Assembly (NCBI GenBank): GCA_031841125.1
Contig: CM063110.1
Location: 11,845,626 to 11,909,625 of the forward strand
Direction: 5' to 3'
Length of the DNA: 64,000 nucleotides
DNA from: Acanthococcus lagerstroemiae
Lineage: Eukaryota > Arthropoda > Insecta > Hemiptera > Eriococcidae
Part shown: positions 21,358-33,110 of the stretch, in pieces
How positions within the stretch are numbered: the stretch's first letter is position 1
Layout of the letters: each line of letters begins with the position of its first letter
Program-made: the position numbers and the translations under genes
Notes under the pieces: model-generated
Told to the model about the DNA's origin: nothing
Database searches by the model: none
The model's input: the letters and a program-made list of their open reading frames with translations, nothing else

Positions 21358-21381
21358 AGCATTTTATATGCTTTTACTACT
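21358..21381. repeat. 24-bp direct repeat, right copy
   Basis: Identical to 20123-20146. It is followed at 21382 by 'GGGTATACTTGAACGAAAAC', which is itself a near copy of 21263-21282. Confidence 0.8.
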
Positions 21382-22540
21382 GGGTATACTTGAACGAAAA
21401 CCGTATCTCCAGCTTCCAGCCATGTACTCATTGATCTTGATCTTTGCTGCGCCCTGCGCAACTACAGTCTGCATTCGTGCTGTTAATAGAAACGACTTAT
21501 ACATTCTCTAGCATAAAGGTGGTAAGCAGCCCGTAATGGTGGGCAGACAACGGGGGTAATGCCCCTCCCCCCATCGTGGAAATATTTTGAAAGGAAATTC
21601 TGTTCAGGCATGAAAATGGTCCGAAAAAAGGCGTACAAAAGTCACATGAAAATCATTCAAAGTCGGAAAATCCGTATTTGGTAGACACCCTGAACCTGTT
21701 TCAAAAAATAAGTAAACAATTTATGAAATAAATGAATCAAATAAATCAAATCTCGTTTGTTATCTCGTTCAAGTCTAATTTTCTCAAACATTATGTACAT
21801 TAGGATGACCCTTATTTTGCGATTTTTCTCAGCTTCTTGATTTTTGCCCGCCGTTGGGTGCCAAGAAAGTAGAGAAGCCCACTATTATAATTTCTGGTCG
21901 ACCAGATGAGGATTACACGTACACGAGCCATCTACCCTGCATACGGAAAATAACACGGAGTTTACTGTTTTTACCAAATTTTTGTATCTTATTTTTTCGA
22001 AGTTTTTTGATATCTAAAATTTTTATTGAAGCCTTATACTCTGAAATCCATCCTTTTCTAAAAGTGTGCCACTAATTCAAGTGTATGTACGTGTGTGCCC
22101 CCGTAAAAATTAGCCTCAACTTCATTTTACTGTATCTATTAGAACTTGGATTCAAGATCACGAAACCAACAATGCTACAATACAAGATGAAATGCAGACT
22201 ATTTTTACAATTTTTAATTTTTCCACCGATTTCTTCCTCAGGTTTTTCAACATTTTTTACTGACATGTCAAAAATGCCATTGAAAAATTGTCGGAAAAGG
22301 GGCTCAACACTTGGTCAAAGGAGTTTTCATATAAAAATGTGAACTCCACCAACCTAGGATCTAATTTTTCAAACTGGCCAAATATTTTGAAAATCAAAAA
22401 AAGTCAACCTTATTAGAATTTTAGAAATATTGGCAAGTGCCAACTTCGAAACAAATAAATAAATAACAATAATTATTATTATAAATAATTTTACTAACTA
22501 CTTGAGATTGATTATACTTGATTTTCCGACTCTAAGAAAC
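21382..22540. other. Spacer with LINE-tail words
   Basis: 21405-21445 is the reverse complement of a sequence found at 53082-53112 and 53972-54003 ('GATCAAGATCAATGAG' + 'ACATGGC'), likely from an RTE or R1 non-coding tail. 21560-21690 ends in 'GGTAGACACCCTG', the boundary type also seen near 29470. The rest (21700-22540) is AT-rich with no gene. Confidence 0.5.
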
Positions 22541-22541
22541 A

Positions 22542-22700
22542 ATGGCGTAGCTAGGATTCTCCCAAGGGGGAAGGGGAAAAATAAGAATTTCAAGGAAGAA
22601 AAAGTCGAAAATTGAGGTATTTTTTAAAAAATCGCCGATATTGGAGGACTACGTAAAAATATTGGGGTATGTGCCCCCACCTCCCCGATGCTACGTCACT
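22542..22700. mobile_element. GCGTAGC-end MITE family C, copy 2
   Basis: Starts ATGGCGTAGCTAGGATTCTC and ends GATGCTACGTCACT, with the same internal order as 15038-15197. Identity by eye is high through the middle (AAGTCGAAAA to AAAATATTGGGG). Non-coding. Confidence 0.75.
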
Positions 22701-22759
22701 GCTCAAAAATATCTGGGAGGAAGCTTCTACCTCCCTCTAAAATAAAACCTTTTGCTTGA

Positions 22760-22995
22760 TCCATCTTAACCAGTCTTAACAGACTCTTAATATTTATTAA
22801 CAGAATCTTAACAAGCCTCATTTGAATCTGAGTGAGTTTGAACGACTCGTTATATACATAGATAACTTAGATGAGTTGAATAGTCATTGCAGCGTCCTAA
22901 CAGATATTGGTCTGAACGGATCCTAGCAGATCTTGACAAATTTGAGTGAGTTTCAGCGCTCTCAACTAGTCATGTTAGCGCTTGTTTAGTGAAGT
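22760..22995. repeat. Degenerate short-unit 'TCTTAACAGACTC' repeat
   Basis: Irregular repetition of 10-20-base words such as 'TCTTAACAGACTCTTAA', 'ATCTTAACAAGCC' and 'CCTAACAGAT', and later 'TGAGTGAGTTT.A.CG' twice. Similar texture is seen at 12200-12480, 33560-33790, 37360-37960 and 40780-40920. No protein. Confidence 0.4.
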
Positions 22996-25140
22996 ATTAG
23001 AGCAATAACGATGAAGGACTGTCCCTAACTTTGGTTGACTTACTACATTTTTTTATAAATCCACTTTTTTTTCTAATTTTAAAAAACCTACTACATTATA
23101 ATCACTGGAATAATTTTTTTTTATGTTATTAATCTTCTAGCAATGGTTTTTAAATATCATTATAGATAGCGCTAATCATCCAAAAAAAAAAAAAAAAAAA
23201 AAAATGGAAACCATTAAACTTAAATCGCTCTTATTTTGGTAGAAGTTTTTTGAAATCCTGATTTGCTAGAGTAAGGTACTGCAGGTAGCTTTCCTGAAAT
23301 ATTCCTTCTTCATAATAGTTTGTTATTTTTCATTTTTTGATATTTTTTGTAATTTTATCACTTTACTTTAAAAAAGTACATGCCAAAAACGTGACAAAAT
23401 TATGATGAAGAAATCCTGTAAAATTAGGGTCACTTTTTTAAAATTAATTTGGAAGAAATTTTTCTTCCCTTCGTTTTTTTGTAAAAAGCAACCAAATGAC
23501 TGTCATCAAGATCTGAAGATAGTTGAATCGCGCTACATAAATTAACACTGAAAAAATTAAAATTTATTCGTCTAGAAAAATGTCCTAAGTGGGAGGAGCG
23601 TATTTACCAAAATAAATTTTGTCTAGAAATATCCTTCAAACTCTCTTAATCAAATTATAGAATTGTTGAAAAAAAGTGTTGCACAAATGCAAATTTTTTC
23701 TGGAACATTAAATTTGAAGTAGGCCTCGCTCATTGGCCGAAAATGTTCCATCACACACTCTTACTTTTATGTAGCTTTCTCTAATTGAGATCACGTAAGT
23801 GTTTAAATGTAGAGTTTAAGAATGTTCTTTAAAAAAATAAATAAATAAATAAAATAATAAAAATGGCACTTCTGAGGCTCATGATCATGATGCTAACTTG
23901 ATTTTTTTTTTCACGTATCCTGTAATGATGTTAAATATACTCGTCTACAATTTTTAGATATTGGTTTGAATATACTTTGAATATGAAATTGTTTGACCGC
24001 ACAATTTTGGTCGATGGTTTCCGAGAGCGTTCCAAGAAGAAAAGTGGAATTCGAGACGGGAGTCGATTCATAAGTTTTTCAGGTCGATGAATTCAATTCT
24101 GAAATTAGTTTTACGCTCTTACCCCTTGGGGTGCCACTAAAGGGGCTTGAGACCCATTACTAGTCGTTTCTCTAAACTTCATTCGATTTATAGATTTTCG
24201 TGGTCACTGAATTCGACTTCCAGAGCAGTTATTTATAGAATTCCAACAACGGGTGCCATTAGTAACAAGTTTTCGTCTTAGATACACAAAATTTCCCACT
24301 GTTTTTCTTTATAGCCTCTTCTGCAGCGCGGCCTATGCCATATTGCAGAATCTTTGATCAGGTTGATTAATTTCTATACCAGACGTGTGAATCAAATCTT
24401 TGTTTTCACGTTCAAAATTTTGTTTTAAGAACACTTGAGGAGATAATTTATAAAACTGAAAATTCCGGTCATCATCTCGCAAGTAAAGTTGTAAATTTGG
24501 AATTTCCCATCTGGGTCGTAATTACCTTATAAGGTAATTTATTAGTGCTTCGGATAACACGAGTTTCATTTACGATGACAAAAATTAAATACTTTTCGCA
24601 ACTCGTTTTTCTTTATAGTTTTTATTTGGAGAGAGGAGGGAGCATCGTAAAAAATTTCGAGCTGCTGCTGCTCAACACGTTAGGTCCCGCGGATGAGACG
24701 AATTCAAAAAATATTGCAATAAATAATACCGATAATGAATTAAGATTATTTTAAGCATGTACATCGTAAAGAGAAAATGAATACAACCGGATGCGCGATA
24801 ATGTGGAAAAGGGTTATTGCGAAAACACTAAACTTAAAATCGATAAAATGTAACAGATAATTTCGCATCTGTTATTGCCGGAGTGTGAATAAAACATTAA
24901 CATAAACACGAGCTTCGGAGTTACAATATTTATGTATTTACGAGACGATGATTTCAGCTACGGTCTCCATTTTGTGTGCATTGAAGTTGGGTAATCATCG
25001 TTTTACCATGTTAGTTAATTTTACTATGTCAGTTAATAAGTTTTGCTCCGAAGTGGACTAAGAAGGTCCATTTTTGGATCCAATTTCTTTATTTTTTTTA
25101 ATTTCCTTTAAAGAATGTAATTTATTCACGACTATTAGCT
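22996..25140. other. AT-rich spacer with A23 tract and one repeat block
   Basis: No gene recognised. A run of 23 A lies at 23182-23204 and an (AAAT)n tract at about 23826-23865. Monomers of the ~130-bp repeat are visible at about 24055-24260 ('GGTCGATGAATTCAATTCTG', 'GGTCACTGAATTCGACTTCC'). 24480-25020 is less repetitive. Confidence 0.45.
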
Positions 25141-25184
25141 TTTGAGAGATCTCGCCTTCACTGTACATGTTTCTTTTAAGTCAA

Positions 25185-25880
25185 ATATCAGTGTCAAAAA
25201 AATTAGTTCAGTGATCCTTGTTACCTATGAAACGATATCCATATTGTTCGTATTTTATGGAAAATCTAACCCCTCCTCTCCTCTGCTATCTTCTACAGAT
25301 GCCACCATTTTCATGTCAGGGTTAAAAATGAAAATGAATTTAGCGGTCCTGAAAACTTGAAAAGTCATATTCATATATTATGCGCTGACTTCATCAGTTG
25401 TTCGATCCCTTCTCTGCATAGCTGCTGCAATCAGTTTATTAGGATCAAATAATTATCAAAAATGAGTTAAGCGACCCTTTGAACTCATGAAACCATATCA
25501 ATATTGCAGATCCCTATGAAGTTTTCAATTTGGAACCCTCTCTCCTTTATCTGTAGACAATTATTTGCAAATTAGGGCTGATTTGTCGTCAGCAATCAGT
25601 TCCGATGCATTTAAAACCTATAAAAACGATACCTATATTGCGCTCTTCAAAATATTGTATTTCAAGCCCCGTCCCCTTTTCCGGGGTCGGAATTTCCAGA
25701 TGGGGAGAGGGCAAATAATTATCATGAATAGATTCAGCAACCCTGTAAGCCCACATATATTATACATCCATGTTGCATTTCATGTCCCGTTTCAAGGGTC
25801 ACAATTTTGAATTTACAGGCAAATGATATCAAAATAGAATTTTGTGACCTTAAAACCTTCCACAGAGATACTTCAATTAT
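25185..25880 (+). repeat. Six-unit degenerate tandem array, period 103-141 bp
   Basis: Six consecutive units start near 25180, 25321, 25452, 25592, 25718 and 25821. Each has the order 'ATCAAAAATGAGTTAAGCGA'-type core, 'CC(C/T)T..AAA.C.TA/ATGAAAC', 'GATA(T/C)C.ATATTG', then a C/T-rich stretch ending in 'TTTCAATTT' or similar. It is the clearest array of the repeat scattered through the window. ORFs at 25142-26016 fall on it and are by-products. Confidence 0.7.
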
Positions 25881-25889
25881 TCGTCCGAT

Positions 25890-27597
25890 TAAAAGTTCAA
25901 AAAGTTGTTATGAAAAAGCCATTTTTGATGTTGGAAATACGCAGAAGAATACAAATTTCGTAGTTTGGTATTCAAGGATAGGGGGAAAGAAGCGGAAAAA
26001 ATTTGAGGGATGGTAGACAGAGATGTAGAGAAATAAGTCGGGGTGCTTTGCATCCTTTCTGTTCGCAGAAGTCAGTAAAAATAAAAAAATTTCAAAAAAT
26101 TTGTGCTTTCTCCCGTAAAGCCGGGGTTGTTGATTCATGGTGTACAAGGTAATTTCGAATTCTTCGCTTCCAACATTCCTGACACGGTTAGGAAAAATTT
26201 ATTGAACCTTTTTATGTAAGAGTAAAATTGTCCGAGGAACATTGTTTGTTTGAAACTTCTTTCTGCAAAATGAATACTTGTGACAGAAAAAGTTCAATTG
26301 GATGATCGTTCTGACCCTCTAAAATTCAGCTTTCCGTCTATTATTTTGATAGCTCATTGTGCTACTCTAGTAGTGATCAGCAGAGTCTAAAAGTTCGAAT
26401 GTATTCTGAAAAAGTCATCGCAGTCTTTCGGAGTTTCAACATAATAGTCTCGGAAAACCTTTTGATAATTCTTATCATCTTAGAGACTTTGAAACATCTT
26501 ATGAGTCTGAATTGTAAGTGCGATTCGCATTCATCGTTTTTTGTGATGGGGAGCTGTACATAGATCAGTTTTGAGTAGAAAGTGTTGTATTTATTTCATC
26601 ACTGATTGCATCAGTTCATTCTTTGAAGTAACATTTTTTCAAATTTATTAATTATTTTGAATAACATTTTCGAATTAGGCAGGAGGTGACAAATCGCCGA
26701 AATACAACGAATTTCTTTCGGAAATTTTAAACACAGGCCTAGTTCTTAACCAATTGCAGACGTGCATAATTAAACGGAAAATGCAAAAAGCAAACCATTA
26801 CCAAATATAAGAGGAATTATACTTCACATTTTTGTTCAAATAATTTTATAAGTTTTCAATCTCTTGCCAGGAATTAATTTGATCTCCAATCCCCAAAATC
26901 AGCTTTTCGAGTTCTTGTGGTTGCTGTTTATCAGAAGTCTCTCATTTCGGACGTGAATGCGAATAATTTTGATTAACAGGGACATCTCAGTATTTCTAGA
27001 CATTTCACAAACCTTGATGATGCTTATATTACTGCCAGAAATTCGACTTTTATGGGATTGAACCCTCAAATGTGTAGCCCCTAGAAACTGGAAGTGACTA
27101 AGTGCGACCTAATTTCTAACAGCAGATTTAACATTTAAAAATTTTCTAAGTTCCTAGGATACTGCATGAGGCTACTTTCTGGCTGAAAGAGCTCACCTTT
27201 TTGAGTAAGTGGTCGACGTATATCCCAAATTGACTTCTGAACTGGAATCTGTGATGTTCTGGTGGTACCGAATGGGGAAAGTTACAGCCAGATTTCCGGC
27301 ACTAATTTTACAATCATAAAAATTTGTTGAGAGTCAACGAATGTCGAATAACTGAAATTGATGGTAGGTATACCTTACTGGAACAGGGTGTCTACCTGTA
27401 TCTCAAGTATTTTGAAGAAAGGTTACTCAGCCCTCCAGAAGTCCTACATTTTGATGGGAGGTTCCTCAAACATTCAAAAGTGGAGCTTGTTTGAAAAATA
27501 CAAGTTAGAAACATTCCACAAAGTCTTTTGTTTTTTGGTCAATTTGGATCTCTAAGTTTTTAATTAAATCCAATAATACTTTTATATTATCAGTGAT
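25890..27597. other. AT-rich spacer, nothing recognised
   Basis: No transposon or protein family recognised on either strand. Short ORFs (26357-26563, 27358-27555) show no domain. 27385-27400 carries 'CAGGGTGTCTACC', a boundary word of the repeat near 13.7 kb. Confidence 0.4.
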
Positions 27598-27605
27598 GGT
27601 CATGA

Positions 27606-27750
27606 GCAAGCGCGGATTCAGACGATAATTTTGGGGTGAGAGATAGCAGAAGGAAAATTCTTTTGCTGTCCCCTCTCCCACAGATTTTTCATTTTTTTTA
27701 AAATTTTTTTTGGAGGGATCTCCTGATTTCTCCCCCGTGGATCCGCTCCT
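27606..27750. mobile_element. hAT-like MITE, 145 bp
   Basis: Inverted ends: 'AGCGCGGATTCAGACG' on the left and 'CGTGGATCCGCTCCT' on the right. Flanks GGTCATGA (27598-27605) and GGTCCTGA (27751-27758) form an 8-bp TSD with one mismatch. The middle is a T/A-run-rich filler with no ORF. Confidence 0.75.
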
Positions 27751-27759
27751 GGTCCTGAT

Positions 27760-28410
27760 GACATTAAATTATAACTTTCAAGAATACCTTTAGTTATATG
27801 AGTTCACTTTATAAATTGTTATTGCTTAAATAATACCTCAGTTTTAAATTAGATTTGCATGCTAATTAGTTCGGTACCAGTTAGTTATGTTGTGGTTACT
27901 TTTTAGTTATTTCTGCTTACCAAATTCTGTCAATAATAATTTCAGATAATATAATCGTCTACAACATTCTCCATTTATAACTTCAAATAGTAAAATTTGA
28001 TCAATTTCTTGTTCAATAGTAGTTCATACTTCATACATATTGAAGAATACCGTGAGATGTTTCCTGATTCAGTACATTATTAAACACAATAACATGGGGG
28101 GGGGGTTTTCTTGTTTACTAAAGTACGTCCTAGGGTAATCAACCACCCTTTAATTTGCTGAGCTTTTCAAACTTGATCTGTAGAACTCGTAAATTGTTTC
28201 CGTTTTCTGATTTGAGACTCCTCCCCAAATTGTAACTCCCGTGGTCCACATTAATCTGCGCCAACTTTTTCACAAAGTTGCAACTTTAAAAGACAAGTTG
28301 GCATGTGTTAATGTCGACCTAGAGAGCTGAGATTCCGGATAGAGTCAGCCATAAAAATGAAAGAATGTAGGGAGTTACGACTTCCAAAAACCGTTGCAAA
28401 ATAAGGGATA
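27760..28410. other. AT-rich spacer before an RTE copy
   Basis: Contains a G10 run near 28096-28105. No gene seen. Confidence 0.4.
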
Positions 28411-28415
28411 CCCTG

Positions 28416-29290
28416 GTGCACCTTATGCATGAGTATACTTTCCTTGGAAAGAGCTTTGAAAAGGCCCTTACTAAAAGGAAAAAACGATTTGTTGAATTAT
28501 GCAGCCGAAATGGAAAATTAAAACCTATTCAGGCCACTGATACTATTACATACCCAATAGTTACAAAAGAAGAACTGGTAAAAATGATAAACGAAATAAA
28601 AGAATTCGAAAATGAAACAGGATTGACAATTAATATAGAAAAAACGAAAATTTTGACCAACTCAGAAGACTTGAAACAAATTGTAACAAAGGACAATTTA
28701 AAAATAGAAGTAGTAAAACAAGCAACTTATCTTAGGCAATCAATATCTTTTGATAATCGCACGGAGAAAGAAATAAAAACAAGAATTACAAAGGCATGGT
28801 CAAAGTACTGGTCTCTTAAAAATATTTTTAAAGGCTCCTTCACCTCCTCGCAGAAGAGTGAAATCCCCAACTCTAATATATGGATGTCAAACATGGTCAC
28901 TGGATTAAAAACTTTTGAATAAAATAAAACCTACACAAAACTGAATGCAGCGATCAATTTTGAGTATTAAAAAAAAAAAGGATCTCACAAAACTAGGAAT
29001 TATCAAAAAGAAATTGAGAAATAACCAAGATGGAGTGAGAACAATAAAAAGGCTAAAATGGGGATAGGCAGGGCACATTTCAAGATTAAAAGACGAAAGA
29101 TGGACATATTCTACAACCTTCTGGCAACCTCTGAATACAAAAGAAACCGGGGACACCAAAAAACAAGATGGGCAGACGATATAAATAGATTTCTTGATTG
29201 CCAAAATTTTCAAAGAATAGCTATCCATAGACAAGAATGGGAGTGCCTACAGGAATCCTTTGCCCTCTATGGGCCGGGAGGGGCGTGAGC
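28416..29290 (+). pseudogene. RTE-type LINE, last part of RT through C-terminus
   Basis: The first ORF (28416-28922) contains EFENETGLTINIEKTKIL, then QATYLRQSISFDNRTEKEIK and TRITKAWSKYWSLKNIFKGS. This is the end of the RTE reverse transcriptase and thumb (family 'YLGQ.ISF.NRTEKEI..RI..AW..FWSLK.I.KG'; here YLGQ has become YLRQ). After frameshifts the second ORF (29058-29288) gives YKRNRGHQKTRWADDINRFL and ends in ALYGPGG. Between them, in another frame, are 'AGHISRLKDERW' remains. The YADD active site is absent. It shares a subfamily with 49081-50260, which has the same order and closely similar DNA. Confidence 0.87.
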
Positions 29291-29620
29291 CCTATAACCA
29301 CAGATAACATTGATTGATCGAGTTGAATACTACACCAACTTCTCTTTCCCTCACTTAACGAATAATTAATTGAAAATTAACTATAGGAAACTGGAAGAAA
29401 TTCCCCAAAAATCAGATAATGAGGCACCCCAAAGTCACTTAATTTCAGTTTTCCGTTTGGTAGACACCCTGTTATGTGTTCGGAATTTCCGACATGAATT
29501 CGTCTTATTCCGAAATCTGTAATTCCTTCATGCATGATTCAAACGCCATTCCACATTCAGTTCACAAATTAAAAAAAAAAAGTTATTTCAAAAGAATGCT
29601 GGACTGCTGTAATACTCGCT
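29291..29620. other. Spacer with a 'GGTAGACACCCTG' boundary
   Basis: 29395-29475 resembles 21590-21690 (ending in TTTGGTAGACACCCTG). No gene. Confidence 0.35.
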
Positions 29621-29880
29621 GGAAAGATCATCTGAAAAGAATAGTGACACAACTGCAAATCCGATTTTTTCGGAATTAGAACTTATAACAGGTCGCAAAA
29701 CACCCAAAGGAAGAACGACACAAGTGCCCCTATCGGCAGTTTGTTGTGTTACAGTTTTACACTTCCGTCGTTCTTCCTTTGCAACCATTAAGACCTGTTA
29801 TAAGTTCTAACCCCGAAAAAATCAGATTTGCAGTTGTGTCACTATTCTCTTCAGGCAGCGACTCAAAATTGATCTTTCCA
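29621..29880. mobile_element. 260-bp fold-back element
   Basis: The left arm from 29621 (GGAAAGATCA, then GAATAGTGACACAACTGCAA, then TTAGAACTTATAACAGGTC, then AAAGGAAGAACGACAC) is repeated as the reverse complement down to 29880 (TGATCTTTCC). The arms pair over about 100 bases with a few differences and small gaps, around a ~40-base centre. It is a non-coding fold-back element or MITE of unassigned superfamily. No clear TSD. Short ORFs on both strands here are palindrome by-products. Confidence 0.88.
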
Positions 29881-31340
29881 CTACACTCCATGCCAACAAA
29901 AGATGAATGCGAACCACTATAGTAATAATGAGGTACGGTTCCTTCATTTGGTAGTAGATTTGAAGCGAACGTGGGAAAGGAGGTCGATTTTCAGCTCATC
30001 ATTTCGCCATCCATTCTCTGCCAAAAAACGGCTCTCGGTTGCATTTTTCTTCGCTGGTTGTTCCTTAGGCTCCATAGGGTTAAAGGACTCTCGCAAGCTC
30101 GTTTGGGACTCTTTAAGGCGTTGCCTTTTGTATAGCGTTTTCTGTTTTTAGTTTCCTCTGTTTCGCTGGAAGGGACAATCGTTTCCCCCATGTATCCGTG
30201 CCTACCTGTATTTCATTACGGTTATTACTTAATCATTTTTAACAGATAACCAACAGTAATTTCCTCGCAATAAGAAATATTAAAAAGTTCGAATACCTGG
30301 AGGAGTAAAATAAATTGTACACGAGTTATTTTGATTCGACTCTGTAAAAGTGTAGTAGCTCGAGCCCTGTTACAAGCATTCAATGAAGATTGTCCATCAA
30401 GATAGAGGATGTCAAAGAAATAAACAAGCATTTCGCTCCGCCTTAACGCGCTAGATTAGGGAACAATACAGCGTGAGCCGTCATTTCGATATGACGGGCT
30501 AATGATAGACCCTCGTATATTAAAATGTCTTGTGCTGTACGAGTACTAGTTGCTGCTTCATATTATGCAAAATACTTTGTGTTGTATGGTTTTTGGTTTG
30601 CTGTCTTCGAATCTGCCTGCTCGGATATCTGTTCGTATGCCATAATTTTTGCACCCGATCAAAATTGTGTATCGAAAATTACTTCTTTTTCATTGGCTCG
30701 CTAACAATATACCACCAAATTATGGCAGATGAAAAAAATAGAACTACGATAATTTGTTTAAAGAATAATGTCGAATTGATTTGTCTGCAGTAATCTTCTA
30801 AGTCATCTGTAAACTCTCTGGCATCGAGATGATGGAGCAACCAAAGGACTCTAGAACAGATCCGGACAAGCTCGAGCGTCTGCTAGTCTGTTAATTTGAT
30901 CCATAAGCTGTAATATAGGCTCGTGTAAAACGACGAGAAAAGTTTCCGCTCGGCCTGCTAAGTCAACGGTTCAAAATCCGGAAGTCGGATGTCTGCATTT
31001 ATGAACCTGCGTAATTGTTCCTCCGGTAACCTAGGAGCGTTACTGCCTATGGGTAGACGAGCTTCCTTCTATTGAGAAAAATCTCAGAATCAAAAATGCC
31101 TCGCTGCGAAATTAGTGATTGACCAATGCCAAACAGGAGAGGGGAAGATTAGGTTTTGATGGCTACTGCATCTTCAGTCGGGGAGAACATGATGAAACGT
31201 ACAATCATCGCTGTTCTGGAATGATGGACTGAGGGCTTGGTTTCAGCCTAGAAAGTTGCTCTTTCTACATCCAAGGCTTAAATCTCTTTTTCTTTTAGTG
31301 TTATGTCTGGTTTCGGACATCTCCGACCGTAGCGCATGCA
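29881..31340. other. Spacer, nothing recognised
   Basis: No domain in any frame. A minus-strand poly-Cys-like reading on the plus strand (30530-30793) is rich in Cys and Phe but matches nothing I know and has no supporting context. 30190-30520 has little repeat character. Confidence 0.35.
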
Positions 31341-31475
31341 CATTGCATGGCTTACAAGGCAAGGTTAGCACAAACATGCCCCATAGCTTACTAGGTATGG
31401 TAGTCGGGGTACTTCAGTGGCGTGCATTCCAGGCAAACAAGGTAAGCGCCGCTTACCCTGAAAATTCCTGAAAAA
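31340..31475. repeat. Dispersed repeat family D fragment and small palindrome
   Basis: 'TAGGTATGGTAGTCGGGGTA' resembles 45632-45660 and, less well, 43100-43115 and 32510-32520. At 31440-31456 is the near-palindrome GGTAAGCGCCGCTTACC, just after 'CAGTGGCGTGCATTCC'. Confidence 0.45.
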
Positions 31476-31479
31476 ATGA

Positions 31480-32162
31480 GTTTTCATAAACAATATCAAC
31501 TGTAACTTATAACAAATAAAAGATAATGAAACATTGGGCAAAACAGTGACTGCATTGATACTTACAACGCTTACATATATAATAAATTTACGGGAGATGT
31601 ATACTGTTTGGCGCTCGGCAATCCTCGTACATGTATATTCGTCTAGGCTAGCGAGGTATGCGTCGGATCTAACGCTTCTTTTCCATACTGCACATAATAC
31701 TGCACGACTTACTCTCCGCCTCCATGTTAATTATCAACACAAAAACACACTAGCATGTTCGACACGACGAAACCTGTGCGTGCGTTTGGTTGCGTTCTGG
31801 GAGCACTTCTGACTCGGCTTGGCTACAAACGAACGTCGAAGTTGACAGTGAAACGTGATTATGTTCTTCTACTAGTCCACGCGTTATGTTTGAATGCTCC
31901 GTGTTTTTTTTTTGTTTTTTTTTTGCCCACAAAATGCGTATTTGAGATCTTATTGAAAACCTGTTTTCGCGACTTACTCTTAATGAACAATTAGTAATTA
32001 TTAATGGTGGGAAGCTGAAACCAGAATTACCATTTTTAAAAACTGTGCAAAAGAGAGGTGGTTTGAGTTTTACTTGACATTGCCACGTATCGCAATATGA
32101 AAACATTTTGTGCTTAACCGGTTGTAAAGATGGTGGAAAACTGTTTTGTTAGCCATGTTTAT
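31480..32162. other. Spacer, nothing recognised
   Basis: ORFs of 79-118 codons overlap on both strands at 31534-32106 with no recognised domain. T-runs occur at about 31906-31923. Confidence 0.35.
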
Positions 32163-32430
32163 TCAGGGACATACCGATAGGGGGAGGTATCGCCCCCCCT
32201 CGTAAGAAGTTTTCACTCAGCAGTTAGGAAAATCTACAATTTCAAACGGGTGCAGTTGGAAAAATCCAACAAGTCAAAAGGTTTTTTCTTTTTCTTTTTG
32301 CTTTGATACTTGGGAATTGAGTGGCAAAGTTGCAAAAATCCAACAAGTCGAAGGTTTTTTTTTTTGTTGTGATGTTTGGGAATTTTTAGTTGAGTCAGTT
32401 GGGACTTTCACAATTTTTGCCCCCCCCCTC
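32163..32430. repeat. Dispersed repeat family A, copy 2
   Basis: Same order as 1345-1645: 'TTTTCACTCAGCAGTTAGGA', 'AATCCAACAAGTCAAAAGG', 'GCTTTGATACTTGGGAATTG', a second 'AAATCCAACAAGTCGAAGG', 'GTTGAGTCAGTTGGGACTTT' and a terminal C-run. Presence of two copies 31 kb apart, both with the internal duplication, shows the duplication is ancestral to the family. Confidence 0.75.
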
Positions 32431-32504
32431 CTCGTACTGCAGGAAGACTCCACGGTATATCCCTGTCTTCACTTATCGCTTACCTCCCAGAAAAACTCAC
32501 CGCA

Positions 32505-33110
32505 CGCTACTGGGGTACTTTGTCATTGTTTTCCTCACGGTTTGTTGCCTTAGGGCTTAAAGTATTTCCTTCTCTATGCTGAAGACTTGTGCATACCAAG
32601 AATGTAGATAGAGGGGGTCCTGGGGTCTATACCCGCCTTCCTTAGCAAAAACATCAACAATTGGCGCCTATAAGAATAGAGATTTAGGAAGTGAACATAG
32701 GGGGAGGGTATATAAATGGTCAAGCGGGACAGAGAAAAAAATTTTTAGACCCCAACCCCCTTATAACCGAGCTATCTACGCCCTTCCTAGCCATGTGTCT
32801 CAGTGCTGAGTAAACGACCCACAAGATACACAAAATATAGCACCAATCCTTTAGATACTGGTGGAACGTATTCTGCGAATATGATTCAATGTTTCTGAAA
32901 GTATGCTATCTGCCTCCCCCTCCTCAATTTGTATTTCGGTCGCTCTGTTCACTAAGATGTTTGAGGGAAGATGGGTGAAACCTGTTCACTAGCTTTTCCG
33001 AAACCGGGAATGGAATCCACGTCGTAAGAATCAGAGCAATCTTGGGTAAAGTGCAATAGAAAGATATTAGGGGCATTTGAATGTGCTTACAGCTGTAGGT
33101 CTTCATGCTT
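32505..33110. repeat. Dispersed repeat family D, divergent copy
   Basis: Shares 'TATTTCCTTCTCTATGC.GAAG' (about 32567-32590) with 43155-43180. Further on it keeps matching words in order ('CCAATCCTT', 'GATACTG/CAGT', 'GGAAT.GAATCC'). The order is conserved but the sequence is much diverged and interrupted by AT-rich sequence near 32600-32780. Class unknown. Confidence 0.4.

Noticed and set aside
25142..26016. Three consecutive plus-strand ORFs of 69-81 codons
   Set aside because: They fall on the six-unit tandem array; stop spacing follows the repeat, not a gene.
30530..30793. Cys/Phe-rich small ORF resembling a membrane peptide
   Set aside because: T-rich DNA gives hydrophobic readings by chance; no signal of conservation or gene structure.
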